Positions 51,762 through 61,054 of a DNA stretch of 64,000 nucleotides are shown piece after piece (positions within the stretch are counted from its first letter, which is position 1; each line of letters begins with the position of its first letter). Source of the DNA: Actinophytocola xinjiangensis. GTDB lineage: Bacteria > Actinomycetota > Actinomycetes > Mycobacteriales > Pseudonocardiaceae. A program made the position numbers and the translations under genes. Under the pieces are notes generated by a model that saw only the letters and a program-made list of their open reading frames with translations, was not told where the DNA came from and did not search any database. The DNA is taken from assembly GCF_001921215.1 (NCBI RefSeq), contig NZ_MSIF01000022.1, forward strand, positions 1 through 64,000, written 5' to 3'.

Positions 51762-52181
51762 TCAGGTACGCAGTTCCAGGAGGCTGTCCACGACGTCGCG
51801 CGGGTCGGCGCCGAGGTCGAGCCAGCCGAGGACGACCAGGTCGGGGACCTCGGCGTTGTCGGCGTCGATCTCGATGGCGGTGGTTTCCCGGCCGAGGCGG
51901 CGGGTGCGCACCAGCCGCACGTTCACCTCGGCCCACGGCCACGCCCGGGTGCCGCCGACGCCACGCACGGTGAGACCGTGCTGGTCGGCGGCCAGCCGGG
52001 GGCGGACGAGCGTGCCGTACAGGCCGGCGGCGACCAGGAACAACGCCACCGCAGCGAGCAGGACCCGTCCGGGTGGATCGGTGGACAACGCCGCCCACAC
52101 GCCGGCCGCGACGGCAAGTGCCCAGGCCAGAGCCACCAGCTCGGCCTGGGGAGCCCAGGTTCGGGTGATCGGCGGTGGCAC
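51762..52181 (-). CDS. PH-domain-like membrane protein (Rv0010c-like)
   Basis: A 139-residue protein, positional orthologue of Rv0010c. Two membrane helices (LVALAWALAVAAGVWAAL and RVLLAAVALFLVAAGLYGTL) precede a cytoplasmic PH-like (bPH2) domain: PRLAADQHGLTVRGVGGTRA, WAEVNVRLVRTRRLGRETTA and a terminal WLDLGADPRDVVDSLLELRT. Function unknown. The start is uncertain: GTG at 52181 gives the conserved core; GTGs at 52232 or 52280 would add a non-conserved stretch containing two DnaA boxes. Confidence 0.75.
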   Translation of the reverse strand: MPPPITRTWAPQAELVALAWALAVAAGVWAALSTDPPGRVLLAAVALFLVAAGLYGTLVRPRLAADQHGLTVRGVGGTRAWPWAEVNVRLVRTRRLGRETTAIEIDADNAEVPDLVVLGWLDLGADPRDVVDSLLELRT

Positions 52182-52224
52182 TGGTGCGTCACGCTCCGGA
52201 TCCGTGAACGTCGCTCCTCGAGAG

Positions 52225-52246
52225 TTATCCACAGCGGTTATCCACA
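52225..52246 (+). promoter_or_regulatory. Two exact DnaA boxes upstream of the PH-domain gene
   Basis: TTATCCACA at 52225-52233 and 52238-52246, in tandem 13 bp apart, 16 kb from oriC. Confidence 0.65.
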
Positions 52247-52314
52247 CTGGGGATGACTTACACCCGTGTGGTTCAATCACACTGCGCTGAACGGGTGTAT
52301 CGACGGGTCTGGGG

Positions 52315-52581
52315 TCAACGCCAGCGCATCGTCATCAGCAGGCCGCCGATCATCAGCGCGAACCCGATGGCGAAGTTCCAGTTCTGCAGATCCGCCATGA
52401 ACGGGATGCTCTCGCCGGCGATGTAGTTGACCACCAGCCAGGCCAGACCCAGCAACATCACGCCGAGCATGACGCCGACGTAGATAGGATGTGACGGGCC
52501 GGCGGCCTTCACCTTGACCGGGGTACGGCGGTCGGCGGGGGCCGTGTATACCGCCTTCTTGCGGACCTTGGACTTAGGCAT
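52315..52581 (-). CDS. crgA: Cell division protein CrgA
   Basis: An 88-residue membrane protein. The basic N-terminus [20 protein letters not shown] is followed by two helices ([21 protein letters not shown] and [20 protein letters not shown]). CrgA works at the septum with FtsZ, FtsQ and PBPs and affects coordination of growth and division. Position between the PH-like protein and the sortase matches other actinobacteria. ATG at 52581 with GAGGA upstream. Confidence 0.95.
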   Translation of the reverse strand: MPKSKVRKKAVYTAPADRRTPVKVKAAGPSHPIYVGVMLGVMLLGLAWLVVNYIAGESIPFMADLQNWNFAIGFALMIGGLLMTMRWR

Positions 52582-52707
52582 GTCGTCCTCACCTGACGTG
52601 TAGCTTGGTCGCAACCGTGTTCACGTCGAACACCGCCACTGTGCAACACGTTAACGTAGCCGAGTGCACCGGCGAACCAACAGGTCGGGGATCGAAAGGA
52701 GCGCGTT

Positions 52708-53643
52708 GTGGGCACCGCCGATCATCACGCTCGCGGCGCGGGCCGGATCTCGGGGGATCTCAACGACCTCATGCCGACGACCCGGTTCCGCCCGGTGCCC
52801 AGCCCGGGTCCGCGGTCCAGGCCGGCGTTCGAACCTGGTCCCGACCGTACCCGCACGATCGTGCGGACCGTCGGCGAGGTGCTGATCACCCTCGGCATGG
52901 TCGTGTTGCTGTTCGTGGTCTACGAGGTCTACATCACCGACCTGCTCTCGGCCGGCAAGCAGCGGGAGGCGACCGCGCAGCTCGACGACCGCTGGCACGA
53001 CGAGCCGGCGGCCGGCCCGGAGCGCACCGACCACTTCGAGGGTCTTGGCGAGGGTGACGGCTTCGCCAAGATGTACATCCCGGCGTTCGGCGCCGACTTC
53101 GAGTTCACCATCGTCGAGGGGACGACGGCCGCGAGCCTGGAGGTCGGGCCGGGGCACTACCCCGACACCGCCTACCCCGGCCAGCCGGGCAACTTCTCGG
53201 TCGCCGGGCACCGGGTCGGCAAGGGTGCGCCGTTCAACGACATCAACCTGATCCAGTCGTGCGACGCGATCGTGGTGGAGACCCAGTACAGCTGGTTCAC
53301 CTACCGGATGGTGCCGCTGGCCGAGGAGAAGGCCGGCTGGGCCGAGACCAAGGGCAAGGACCCGCGCTGCGAGGGGGTCGGCCCGCTGGGCGGACCGTAC
53401 GCGGAGCTGGTCGGCCAGGAGATCGTGCTGCCGACCAACGGTGGCGTGATCGCGCCGGTCCCGCACCAGCCAGGGGTGACGGCCAGCAGTGGTGAGATGG
53501 CGTCGCTGATGACGCTGACCACCTGCCATCCGCGCTTCTCCGACAAGGAGCGGTTGATCGTGCACGCGGTGCTCACCGAGCAGCTGCACAAGGATCCGGC
53601 CAAGCCCGACGAGCGGCCGGCGGCGTTGCGGGAGACCGGCTGA
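52708..53643 (+). CDS. srtE: Class E sortase
   Basis: A 311-residue sortase. A Pro/Arg-rich cytoplasmic N-terminus precedes one membrane helix (VLITLGMVVLLFVVYEVYI). The sortase domain has the catalytic His in VAGHRVGKGAPF, the catalytic Cys in LMTLTTCHPRFSDKERLIVH, and an Arg close after it. Class E enzymes link LAxTG-type surface proteins to peptidoglycan in actinobacteria. GTG at 52708. Its TGA overlaps the ATG of the next small gene by one base. Confidence 0.93.
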   Translation: MGTADHHARGAGRISGDLNDLMPTTRFRPVPSPGPRSRPAFEPGPDRTRTIVRTVGEVLITLGMVVLLFVVYEVYITDLLSAGKQREATAQLDDRWHDEPAAGPERTDHFEGLGEGDGFAKMYIPAFGADFEFTIVEGTTAASLEVGPGHYPDTAYPGQPGNFSVAGHRVGKGAPFNDINLIQSCDAIVVETQYSWFTYRMVPLAEEKAGWAETKGKDPRCEGVGPLGGPYAELVGQEIVLPTNGGVIAPVPHQPGVTASSGEMASLMTLTTCHPRFSDKERLIVHAVLTEQLHKDPAKPDERPAALRETG

Positions 53644-53798
53644 TGTACGGCTGGATCTGGCGTAACCTGCCGGGCCCGACAGCCGTGCGGGTGGCCCTCG
53701 CCGTGGTCCTGGGGCTCGGGGTGGCCGCCCTGTTGCTGTTCGTGGTGTTCCCCTGGCTGGAGCCGCTGCTGCCGTTCAACAACGTCACGACCGACTGA
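53643..53798 (+). CDS. Small membrane protein coupled to sortase E
   Basis: A 51-residue protein, MYGWIWRNLPGPTAVRVALA at the N-terminus, then a membrane helix (VLGLGVAALLLFVVFPWLE) and a short outside tail ending NNVTTD. Its ATG overlaps the sortase stop by one base (TGATG), indicating translational coupling. Such small proteins recur beside class E sortases; a sortase cofactor is possible but unproven. Confidence 0.75.
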   Translation: MYGWIWRNLPGPTAVRVALAVVLGLGVAALLLFVVFPWLEPLLPFNNVTTD

Positions 53799-53856
53799 GA
53801 ATCGACAGTCCACTTCGGACGTCCCTTGTGGAGCTACTGCGGGAAAGTAGGGTGTT

Positions 53857-54510
53857 ATGCGGGTTCTGGTGGTCGACAACTACGACAGTTTCGTCTACAA
53901 CCTCGTCCAGTACCTCGCCCAGCTCGGCGCCGAGTGCGTGGTCCTGCGCAACGACGACCCGGCCCTGACCACGCCGGACGCCCTCACCGGGTTCGACGGC
54001 GTCCTGGTCAGCCCCGGCCCGAGCACCCCGGAACGGGCCGGGCACAGCATCGAGATCGTCCGCCGCTGCGCCGCCGAGTCGGTGCCGGTGCTCGGCGTGT
54101 GCCTGGGCCACCAGGCCATCGGCGTCGCCTGGGGGGCGACCGTCGACCGCGCCCCGGAACTGTTGCACGGCAAGACGAGCGTGGTGCACCACCACGGCGC
54201 GAGCGTGCTCGCCGGCCTGCCCGACCCGTTCACCGCCACCCGCTACCACTCGCTGACCGTGCTGCCGGAGACCATCCCCGACGAGTTCGAGGTCACCGCC
54301 CGCACCGAGGGCGGCGTGGTGATGGCGATGCGCCACCGCGAACTGCCGGTCGACGGCGTCCAGTTCCACCCCGAGTCGGTGCTCACCGAAGGCGGCCACC
54401 GGATGCTGGCGAACTGGCTGGCCAGCTGTGGCCACCCCGTGCCCGAGCACCGCATCGACCAGCTGACCCGCCAGATGCGCTCGCTCACCGACGCGGCCAA
54501 CACCCCCTGA
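53857..54510 (+). CDS. pabA: Anthranilate/aminodeoxychorismate synthase glutamine amidotransferase
   Basis: A 217-residue class I glutamine amidotransferase. The nucleophile Cys is in LGVCLGHQAIG, the oxyanion region in VSPGPSTPERAG, and the His-Glu pair in GVQFHPESVLTEGG. It supplies ammonia to a chorismate-using partner, for either folate (pabA) or tryptophan (trpG). No partner gene is adjacent; mycobacterial naming at this locus is trpG. TTGTGG and TAGGGT 16 bases apart (53826-53853) look like a promoter, but the -10 is only three bases from the ATG, so it is not assigned. Confidence 0.9.
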   Translation: MRVLVVDNYDSFVYNLVQYLAQLGAECVVLRNDDPALTTPDALTGFDGVLVSPGPSTPERAGHSIEIVRRCAAESVPVLGVCLGHQAIGVAWGATVDRAPELLHGKTSVVHHHGASVLAGLPDPFTATRYHSLTVLPETIPDEFEVTARTEGGVVMAMRHRELPVDGVQFHPESVLTEGGHRMLANWLASCGHPVPEHRIDQLTRQMRSLTDAANTP

Positions 54511-54535
54511 CCGGGACCCGGCCAGGGGGTTCGGG

Positions 54536-56536
54536 TCAGCCGCCGCCCCGGTTGCCGTTCCCGAGCTGGGTGGCGATCGTGACGCCGATGGTCTGGTCCT
54601 TCTTGAACTCCTGACCCTGGCCGACCTGCTGGTCGACGATCCGGCCCATCTGGCTCGGGTCGTTGGTCTCGCCGCCGGACTGGACGTCCAGGTCGCCCTC
54701 CCAGCCGAGCTGGCGCAGGGTTTCCTGCGCCTCCTGCGGGGTCAACCCGTCCAGGCTCGGCATGGTCAGCTTGTCCTTGTTCTCGCCGTTGGACACCTTC
54801 AGCGTCACCGTCGAGCCGGGCTCGAGCTCACCGCTGCGCGGGTTCTGGTCGATGACCGTGCCGGCGTCCTGTTCGGAGTCGACCTCCTCGACCACCACCT
54901 CGAACCCGAGGTTGGTCAGGTTCGCCCGCGCGGTCTCCACGTTCTGCCCGGTCATGTCCAGCACGTCGACCGTCTCCGGCTCCTCGCCGATGGTCAGCGT
55001 GATCTGGCTGCCCCGGTCGACCGGCTGTTCGGCGGCCGGGCTCTGGTCGATGACCTTGCCGACCTTGTCCTCGTCGTCGGTCACGCCGGTCTTCACCTCG
55101 GGCGAGACCGTCAGCCCGGCCTCGGTGAGCAGCTTGGTCGCCGCCTCGGGGGTCTGGCCGGTCACGTCCGGCACCTTGACCTTCTCCGCCGGCGCGCCGA
55201 CGAACAGCGTGATCCGGTCGGTGCGCTTCATCTTCTCGCCCGGCCCCGGCGTGGTCTCGATGACCTTGCCGATGTCCTCGGTGGTGCACGGGCCCGGTGA
55301 GCCGTCCGGCTCGGGCTGGCACGGCTTCTGCGACTGCACGACCTGGATGCCCTCGTCGGCCAGCGTGCGCTGGGCGTCGTTGGCGTTCTGCTTGATCAGG
55401 TTCGGCACGGTGTACTCGTCGGAGGGCGCCTCGGTGTTGAACGCGCTGCTCACCAGCCAGATGATCAGGCCGATGATGGCGATCCCGAGGACCGCGAACA
55501 GCGCGATCAGCCAGCCCTTCTTCCGCCGGCGGCGCCGCTCCTCCTCGTCGTCGTCGTACGGGTCGTAGTCGTCGTACTGCTTGGCCAGGGTCTGCGGGCG
55601 GTGCCGCCCCCTGGTCTGGTCGGGGCCCCCGCCCCGGCCCTGGGACATGATCGTCGTGCGGTCCTCGTCGGTCATCACCATCGGCGCCAGCGGCCGCTGG
55701 TTGGACAGCACGCGGACCAGGTCGGTGCGCATCTCGGCGGCCGACTGGTAGCGGTTGGGCGCGCCCTTGGACATCGCCTTCAGCACGATCGCGTCCAGCG
55801 CCGGCGACACCCTCGGGTTCAGCGCCGACGGCGGCTTCGGGTCCTCCCGGACGTGCTGGTAGGCCACCGCCACCGGCGAGTCACCGGTGAACGGCGGCTC
55901 CCCGGTGAGCAGTTCGAACAGCACACAGCCGGCGGCGTAGACGTCACTGCGGGCGTCGACGGCCTCACCGCGCGCCTGCTCCGGCGAGAGGTACTGCGCG
56001 GTGCCGATCACCGCCGCGGTCTGGGTGACCGCCGCCTGGCCGTCGGCCACCGCGCGCGCGATACCGAAGTCCATCACCTTGACCGCACCGGTCTTGGTGA
56101 TCATCGCGTTCGCCGGCTTGACGTCTCGGTGCACGATCCCGTGCCGGTGGGAGAAGTCCAGCGCCGCGCTGACGTCGGCCATGATCTCCATCGCGCGCTG
56201 ACCGGGCAGCGGGCCCTCGGTCTTCACGATGTCGCGCAGCGTCCGCCCGTCGACGTACTCCATGACGATGTAGGGCAGCGGGCCGTGCTCGGTGCGGGTC
56301 TCGCCGGTGTCGTACACCGCGACGATGGCCGGGTGGTTGAGGGCGGCGGCGTTCTGGGCCTCGCGGCGGAAACGTTCCTGGAACTGGGGGTCGCGGGCCA
56401 GGTCGGCGCGCAGGACCTTCACCGCGACGTCCCTGCCGAGGCGGACGTCCCGGCCCTTGTGCACCTCGGACATGCCGCCGTAGCCGAGCACCTCGCCCAG
56501 CTCGTACCGGTTGGAGAGCAGTCTAGGACTGGTCAT
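54536..56536 (-). CDS. pknB: Serine/threonine protein kinase PknB
   Basis: A 666-residue receptor kinase. The kinase domain (residues 11-275) has the glycine loop LGYGGMSEV, catalytic HRDVKPANAM, DFG in VMDFGIARA, and the activation-loop Thr residues in AAVTQTAAVIGTAQYLSPEQ. A juxtamembrane tail, one helix (KKGWLIALFAVLGIAIIGLI) and four PASTA domains follow (for example EKVKVPDVTGQTPEAATKLL), which sense muropeptides or lipid II. It controls CwlM, MurJ pseudokinase and the fhaA/fhaB partners in this window. ATG at 56536; 82 bases separate it from pknA. Confidence 0.97.
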   Translation of the reverse strand: MTSPRLLSNRYELGEVLGYGGMSEVHKGRDVRLGRDVAVKVLRADLARDPQFQERFRREAQNAAALNHPAIVAVYDTGETRTEHGPLPYIVMEYVDGRTLRDIVKTEGPLPGQRAMEIMADVSAALDFSHRHGIVHRDVKPANAMITKTGAVKVMDFGIARAVADGQAAVTQTAAVIGTAQYLSPEQARGEAVDARSDVYAAGCVLFELLTGEPPFTGDSPVAVAYQHVREDPKPPSALNPRVSPALDAIVLKAMSKGAPNRYQSAAEMRTDLVRVLSNQRPLAPMVMTDEDRTTIMSQGRGGGPDQTRGRHRPQTLAKQYDDYDPYDDDEEERRRRRKKGWLIALFAVLGIAIIGLIIWLVSSAFNTEAPSDEYTVPNLIKQNANDAQRTLADEGIQVVQSQKPCQPEPDGSPGPCTTEDIGKVIETTPGPGEKMKRTDRITLFVGAPAEKVKVPDVTGQTPEAATKLLTEAGLTVSPEVKTGVTDDEDKVGKVIDQSPAAEQPVDRGSQITLTIGEEPETVDVLDMTGQNVETARANLTNLGFEVVVEEVDSEQDAGTVIDQNPRSGELEPGSTVTLKVSNGENKDKLTMPSLDGLTPQEAQETLRQLGWEGDLDVQSGGETNDPSQMGRIVDQQVGQGQEFKKDQTIGVTIATQLGNGNRGGG

Positions 56537-56618
56537 CGGTCTGTCGTCTCGATCCTCGTCAGCGGGTGTGCGGCGCTCGGACTGATCGTGTCGGCCGGAG
56601 GTTCCCACGTGTGCGGAC

Positions 56619-58085
56619 TCACGGTGATCCCTCTTCCTCTGCACAGCGGACGAGCACCGTCGAGCCCGTCGGTACCGGTCCGTCCTCGTCGACGTTGACG
56701 ACCATGCACCGCTCGGGGTCCTCCGGAGGCCGGCCATCCTCGGCCTCCACCACCGGCTCGAGATCGAGCCGCTGTAGCCGGTCGGACACCGCGGCCGCTG
56801 ACAAACCGACGTAGTCATTGCTGTCAACGACGACGAACTCGTTCGGTTTCTCGGAATCGCTCTCGGAGCCGCGGGTCGGTATCGGTTTGTCTGGGGCACC
56901 GGCCTCGTCGCCGGTACCGGAATCGCTGTTGTCGCTGTTGCCCTCGGCCGGGGCCGACGTCTGCGGACGCGACTGGCCACCGGTGTCCCGGTCGCCGTCC
57001 AGCAGCGCCGCCAGCCCCAGCCCGGCCAGGGCCAGCAGCACCACCACGAGCACGATAACCAGCACCCACAAACCGGTCCGGCTCCGGCGTGGTGGGGGAA
57101 ACAGTCCGTTGGGGAACGACCCGGTGCCCTGCGTCGGGTGCGTCGCGCTCGGCGGCCCGACCGCCAGCATCTGCGGGTTGCTGGCGCTGGCCTGCCCGTG
57201 GTGGGCCAGCGCGTGCCCGGACGGCGCCGGCAGCGGCAGCCCGGCCCGCACCGTCGCCACCGCGGCCGCGAACTCCCCGCCGCTGCCGTAGCGCTGCGCC
57301 GGGTCCTTCACCAGCGTCGCCTCGACCACCGCGCGCGCGTGCGGCGGCACGTCCGGCGGCAGCGGGGGCGCCAGGTCGCGGATGTGCATCATCGCCACGG
57401 TCACCGCGTTCTCCGACAGGAACGGGCGGTGCCCGGCCAGGCACTCGTAGCCGACGACCGCCAGCGAGTACACGTCGCTGGCCGGCTCGGCCTCGTGCCC
57501 GAGGGCCTGCTCGGGGGCGATGTAGTGGGCGGTGCCCATCACCATCCCGTTGCGGGTGACCGGGGCGGCGTCGGCGGCCTTGGCGATCCCGAAGTCGGTG
57601 AGCTTCACCACCACCCGGCCGTCGGGCTGCGGGGTGACCATGATGTTGCCCGGCTTGACGTCGCGGTGCACGTAGCCGCGTTCGTGGGCGGCCTGCAACG
57701 CGTGCCCGGCCTGCTCCAGGATGTCGAGCGTGCGGTCGGCGCTGATCCGCCGCTCCTTGGCCAGGATCGCCGCCAGCGGGTCGCCCTCGACCAGCTCCAT
57801 CACCAGGTAGGCGGTGTCCTTGGGGCCGTCGACGATGGCCGCGGTCTCGCCGTAGTCGTGCACCGCGGCGATGCCGGGATGGTTGAGCGAGGCCGTCGTG
57901 CGGGCCTCGGTGCGGAACCGGTGCAGGAACTCGGCGTCCCCGCACAGCTCCGGCTTGAGCACCTTGACCGCGACCCGGCGGTCCAGCCGGGTGTCGGCCG
58001 CCTCCCAGACCTCGCCCATGCCGCCGACCGCGATCCGGCGGGAAAGCCGGTACCGCTCGGCGAGAAGCTGGCCTGAGGTGAGCAT
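56619..58085 (-). CDS. pknA: Serine/threonine protein kinase PknA, with a PASTA-like outer domain
   Basis: A 488-residue membrane kinase. The kinase domain (12-275) has [37 protein letters not shown] and the activation loop [18 protein letters not shown] Pro/Ala-rich linker leads to one helix ([20 protein letters not shown]). Unlike mycobacterial PknA, the outside part carries a C-terminal PASTA-like domain ([20 protein letters not shown]). It regulates growth, division and cell shape with PknB. ATG at 58085, six bases after pbpA. Confidence 0.95.
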   Translation of the reverse strand: MLTSGQLLAERYRLSRRIAVGGMGEVWEAADTRLDRRVAVKVLKPELCGDAEFLHRFRTEARTTASLNHPGIAAVHDYGETAAIVDGPKDTAYLVMELVEGDPLAAILAKERRISADRTLDILEQAGHALQAAHERGYVHRDVKPGNIMVTPQPDGRVVVKLTDFGIAKAADAAPVTRNGMVMGTAHYIAPEQALGHEAEPASDVYSLAVVGYECLAGHRPFLSENAVTVAMMHIRDLAPPLPPDVPPHARAVVEATLVKDPAQRYGSGGEFAAAVATVRAGLPLPAPSGHALAHHGQASASNPQMLAVGPPSATHPTQGTGSFPNGLFPPPRRSRTGLWVLVIVLVVVLLALAGLGLAALLDGDRDTGGQSRPQTSAPAEGNSDNSDSGTGDEAGAPDKPIPTRGSESDSEKPNEFVVVDSNDYVGLSAAAVSDRLQRLDLEPVVEAEDGRPPEDPERCMVVNVDEDGPVPTGSTVLVRCAEEEGSP

Positions 58086-58091
58086 CTGCGT

Positions 58092-59612
58092 TCAGTTCCC
58101 CCTGGCCAGCGCCGCGTCGATGGTTGCCCTGCCGATGGCTGCGGACAGCTTGCCACCGGTCGCCGCGACATCAGTGCTTTCTACCACCACGGCGACCGCG
58201 ATCTGCGGGTTGTTCGCTGGGGCGAAGGCCACATACCAGGCGAACGGCGGGGTGTCCTTCGGGTTGGCGCCGGTCTCGGCGGTACCGGTCTTGGAGGCCA
58301 CCTCGACGTCCTCGCGCTTGCCGTCGCCGCCGGTGTGGTTCTCCGAGAGGATCATCATGTCCCGCAACGCCTCGGCGTTGCCCGAGGACATCGCGTCGCC
58401 CATCTCCTCGGCCGAGTACTCGGTGATCACCTCGAGGTCGGGGGCGAGCACCTGCTGGACCAGCTGCGGGCGCATCCGCACGCCGCCGTTGCCGATGGTG
58501 CCGGCGATCACGGCGTTCTCCAGCGCGGTGATCCGCACGTCCTTCTGACCGATGCCGCTCTGGTACAGCGACGCCTTGTCCTCGATCGTCATGCAGTTCC
58601 CGCTGGCCACCGGCCCCAGACAGGACGGGACGACCGACATCGGGATCTTCAGGTCGGTCTCGCCGACCCCGAACCGGGCCGCCTGCTCGACGATCTTGTC
58701 CTCACCGAGCTCCCCCGCGAGCTGGGCGAACGCGGTGTTGCACGACAGCTCCAACGCGGTCTCCATGGACGCGGTCTGCCCACTGCCGCACGTGTTGTCG
58801 TTGTAGTTGCTCATGCACCGGGTGCTGCCGTCGGACGGGTCACACGGCTCACCGTTGATCACGTCGATGCCCGGCGAGGCCATCAGCTGGGTGTTCTTGT
58901 CCCGGCCGTCCTCCAGCCCGGCGGCCGCGGTGATCAGCTTGAACGTCGACCCCGGCGTGTAGTTCTCCGAGATCGCCCGGTTCAGCATCGGCTTGGCCGG
59001 ATCGTTGGCGTCGCTGTACTTCGTGAACGTCTCCTCCTGGACCTCCGGGCTGTGGCTGGCCAGCCCGCTCGGGTCGTAGGACGGGGTGGACACCATCGCC
59101 AGGATCTGGCCGTCCTTCGGGTTCAGCGCGACCACCGCGCCCTTGAACCCGTTGCGCGTCATCGCCTCGTAGGCGGCGGCCTGCACCTTGGAGTCGATCG
59201 TGGTGACGATGTTGCCGCCGCGCGGGTCCCGGCCGGTGACCAGGTCGGACAGGCGGCGGACGAACAGCCGGTCGTCGGAGCCGTTGAGGATCTCGTCCTC
59301 CGAACGCTCCAGGCCGGTGGCGCCGTAGCGGACCGAGTAGAACCCGGTGATCGGCGCGTACAGCGGGCCGTTGGCGTAGGTCCGCTGGAAACGGAGGTCG
59401 TCGTTGGTCGCCTCGACGTTGGCGATGATCTTCTCGTCGGCGGTGAGGATGCGGCCACGCTGACGCGCGTACTCCTCGTAGAGAACCCGCTGGTTGCGGG
59501 CGTCGTTGCGGTAGTCGTCGGCGTCGACCAGCTGGATGTAGGTCGTGTTGGCCAGCAGCAGCACGATCATGCCCAGCATGACCAGGCCGACCCGGCGAAG
59601 GGGAGTGTTCAT
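58092..59612 (-). CDS. pbpA: Penicillin-binding protein PbpA (class B transpeptidase)
   Basis: A 506-residue transpeptidase. One N-terminal membrane helix (RVGLVMLGMIVLLLANTTYI) anchors a dimerisation and a transpeptidase domain. Active-site motifs: STFK in YTPGSTFKLITAA, SCN in LELSCNTAF and KTG in ASKTGTAETG. It cross-links septal peptidoglycan. Its start overlaps rodA's stop by four bases, linking the glycosyltransferase and transpeptidase. Confidence 0.95.
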   Translation of the reverse strand: MNTPLRRVGLVMLGMIVLLLANTTYIQLVDADDYRNDARNQRVLYEEYARQRGRILTADEKIIANVEATNDDLRFQRTYANGPLYAPITGFYSVRYGATGLERSEDEILNGSDDRLFVRRLSDLVTGRDPRGGNIVTTIDSKVQAAAYEAMTRNGFKGAVVALNPKDGQILAMVSTPSYDPSGLASHSPEVQEETFTKYSDANDPAKPMLNRAISENYTPGSTFKLITAAAGLEDGRDKNTQLMASPGIDVINGEPCDPSDGSTRCMSNYNDNTCGSGQTASMETALELSCNTAFAQLAGELGEDKIVEQAARFGVGETDLKIPMSVVPSCLGPVASGNCMTIEDKASLYQSGIGQKDVRITALENAVIAGTIGNGGVRMRPQLVQQVLAPDLEVITEYSAEEMGDAMSSGNAEALRDMMILSENHTGGDGKREDVEVASKTGTAETGANPKDTPPFAWYVAFAPANNPQIAVAVVVESTDVAATGGKLSAAIGRATIDAALARGN

Positions 59613-61054
59613 GACGGTCTCTCCACCATCACCGTGTGCGCCTCCGCGATCGGTGCCTGCGCGACCGGCTTGGGTTTGGCGGCGGCCTGCGGGCGGCGGG
59701 CGGCGTCGGAGATCCGCAGCAACAACGCCACCAGCACGTAGTTGGCCAGCAGCGACGAGCCACCGGCCGACAGGAACGGCGCGGTGATACCGGTCAGCGG
59801 GATGAGCGTGGTCACGCCGCCGATGACCAGGAAGATCTGCATCGTCAGGGTGAACGACAGGCCGCCACCGAGCAGCTTGCCGAAGCTGTCGCGCACCGCG
59901 ACCGCGCTGCGCAGCCCGCGCATCGCCAGCAGCATGTACACCAGCAGCAACGCGGTCAGCCCGATGAAGCCCAGCTCCTCGCCGATCGCCGCGGTGATGA
60001 AGTCCGAGTTGGCCTGGAACAGCAGCATCTCCGGGCGCCCCGAGCCGAGGCCCGTGCCGAACATCCCGCCGGTGCCGAACCCGAACAGCGCCTGGGCCAG
60101 CTGGAAGCCGCCCTCGGTGTAGTTCCCGAACGGGTCCAGCCAGCTCTCCACCCGGCCCTGCACGTGGCTGAACAGCTGATAGGCGACGAAGCTGCCGCCG
60201 GCGAACAGGACAAGGCCCACGCCCACCCAGATGAACCGCTCGGTCGCCACGTACAGCAACGCGAGCACCACACCGAAGAACAGCAGCGCGGTACCGAGGT
60301 CCTTCTCGAACACCATGATCGCCACGCAGATGCCCCAGGCGAACAGGATCGGCCCCATGTCCCTGGCGCGCGGCAGGTCGATCCCCAGCACCCGGCGCCC
60401 CGCCACCGTGAACAGGTCCCGCTTGGAGACCAGGAACGCGGCGAAGAACACCATCAGCAGGATCTTCGCGAACTCACCCGGCTGGATGGAGAAGATGCCC
60501 AGCCGCAGCCAGATCTTCGCCCCATTGACCTCGGACAGACTTGCCGGCAACATGCCGGGCAACGCGAGCAGGATCAGGCCGGCGAGGCCGAACATGTAGG
60601 CGTAGCGGGACAGCGTGCGGTGATCGGGCAGGAACTTCAACACCATGACGAACATGGCCAGCGCGATCGCCGTCCACAGCACCTGCTTGGGCGCCGCGTC
60701 CGCCCAACGGTCCTCGTAGCGTTCGGCCAGCGCCAGGTCGATCCGGTAGATCATGACCAGGCCGATGCCGTTGAGCAGCGCCACACACGGCAGGATCAAC
60801 GGGTCGGCGTACGGGGCCCACTTACGGACGGCGACGTGCGCGCCGGCGAAGAGCACCAGGTAGGCGAGGCCGTAGTAGACCAGGCGCATCGTGAGCTGCT
60901 GCTCCTGGTTCACCTCGACCAGCATCAACGCGCCGGTCACCAGGCCAGCCGCGAACGCGAGCATCGCCAGTTCGGTACCGCGCCGGGTCGGAGTCGAACT
61001 GCCTGGCGGCTCGCTTCCCTGTGCCAACGGAACCGCTGGCCCCGGCTGCGTCAT
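59609..61054 (-). CDS. rodA: SEDS peptidoglycan polymerase RodA/FtsW
   Basis: A 481-residue protein with about twelve helices. The catalytic Asp region of the SEDS family (FGVVLALLYVATERFIWVGV with GNYTEGGFQLAQALFGFGTG) is present, together with LGFIGLTALLLVYMLLAMRG. It polymerises lipid II and pairs with PbpA. Overlaps pbpA and pstP by a few bases. Confidence 0.95.
   Translation of the reverse strand: MTQPGPAVPLAQGSEPPGSSTPTRRGTELAMLAFAAGLVTGALMLVEVNQEQQLTMRLVYYGLAYLVLFAGAHVAVRKWAPYADPLILPCVALLNGIGLVMIYRIDLALAERYEDRWADAAPKQVLWTAIALAMFVMVLKFLPDHRTLSRYAYMFGLAGLILLALPGMLPASLSEVNGAKIWLRLGIFSIQPGEFAKILLMVFFAAFLVSKRDLFTVAGRRVLGIDLPRARDMGPILFAWGICVAIMVFEKDLGTALLFFGVVLALLYVATERFIWVGVGLVLFAGGSFVAYQLFSHVQGRVESWLDPFGNYTEGGFQLAQALFGFGTGGMFGTGLGSGRPEMLLFQANSDFITAAIGEELGFIGLTALLLVYMLLAMRGLRSAVAVRDSFGKLLGGGLSFTLTMQIFLVIGGVTTLIPLTGITAPFLSAGGSSLLANYVLVALLLRISDAARRPQAAAKPKPVAQAPIAEAHTVMVERPS

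Noticed and set aside
53826-53853. TTGTGG-N16-TAGGGT as pabA promoter
   Set aside because: The -10 ends three bases before the ATG, so transcription would start inside the gene.
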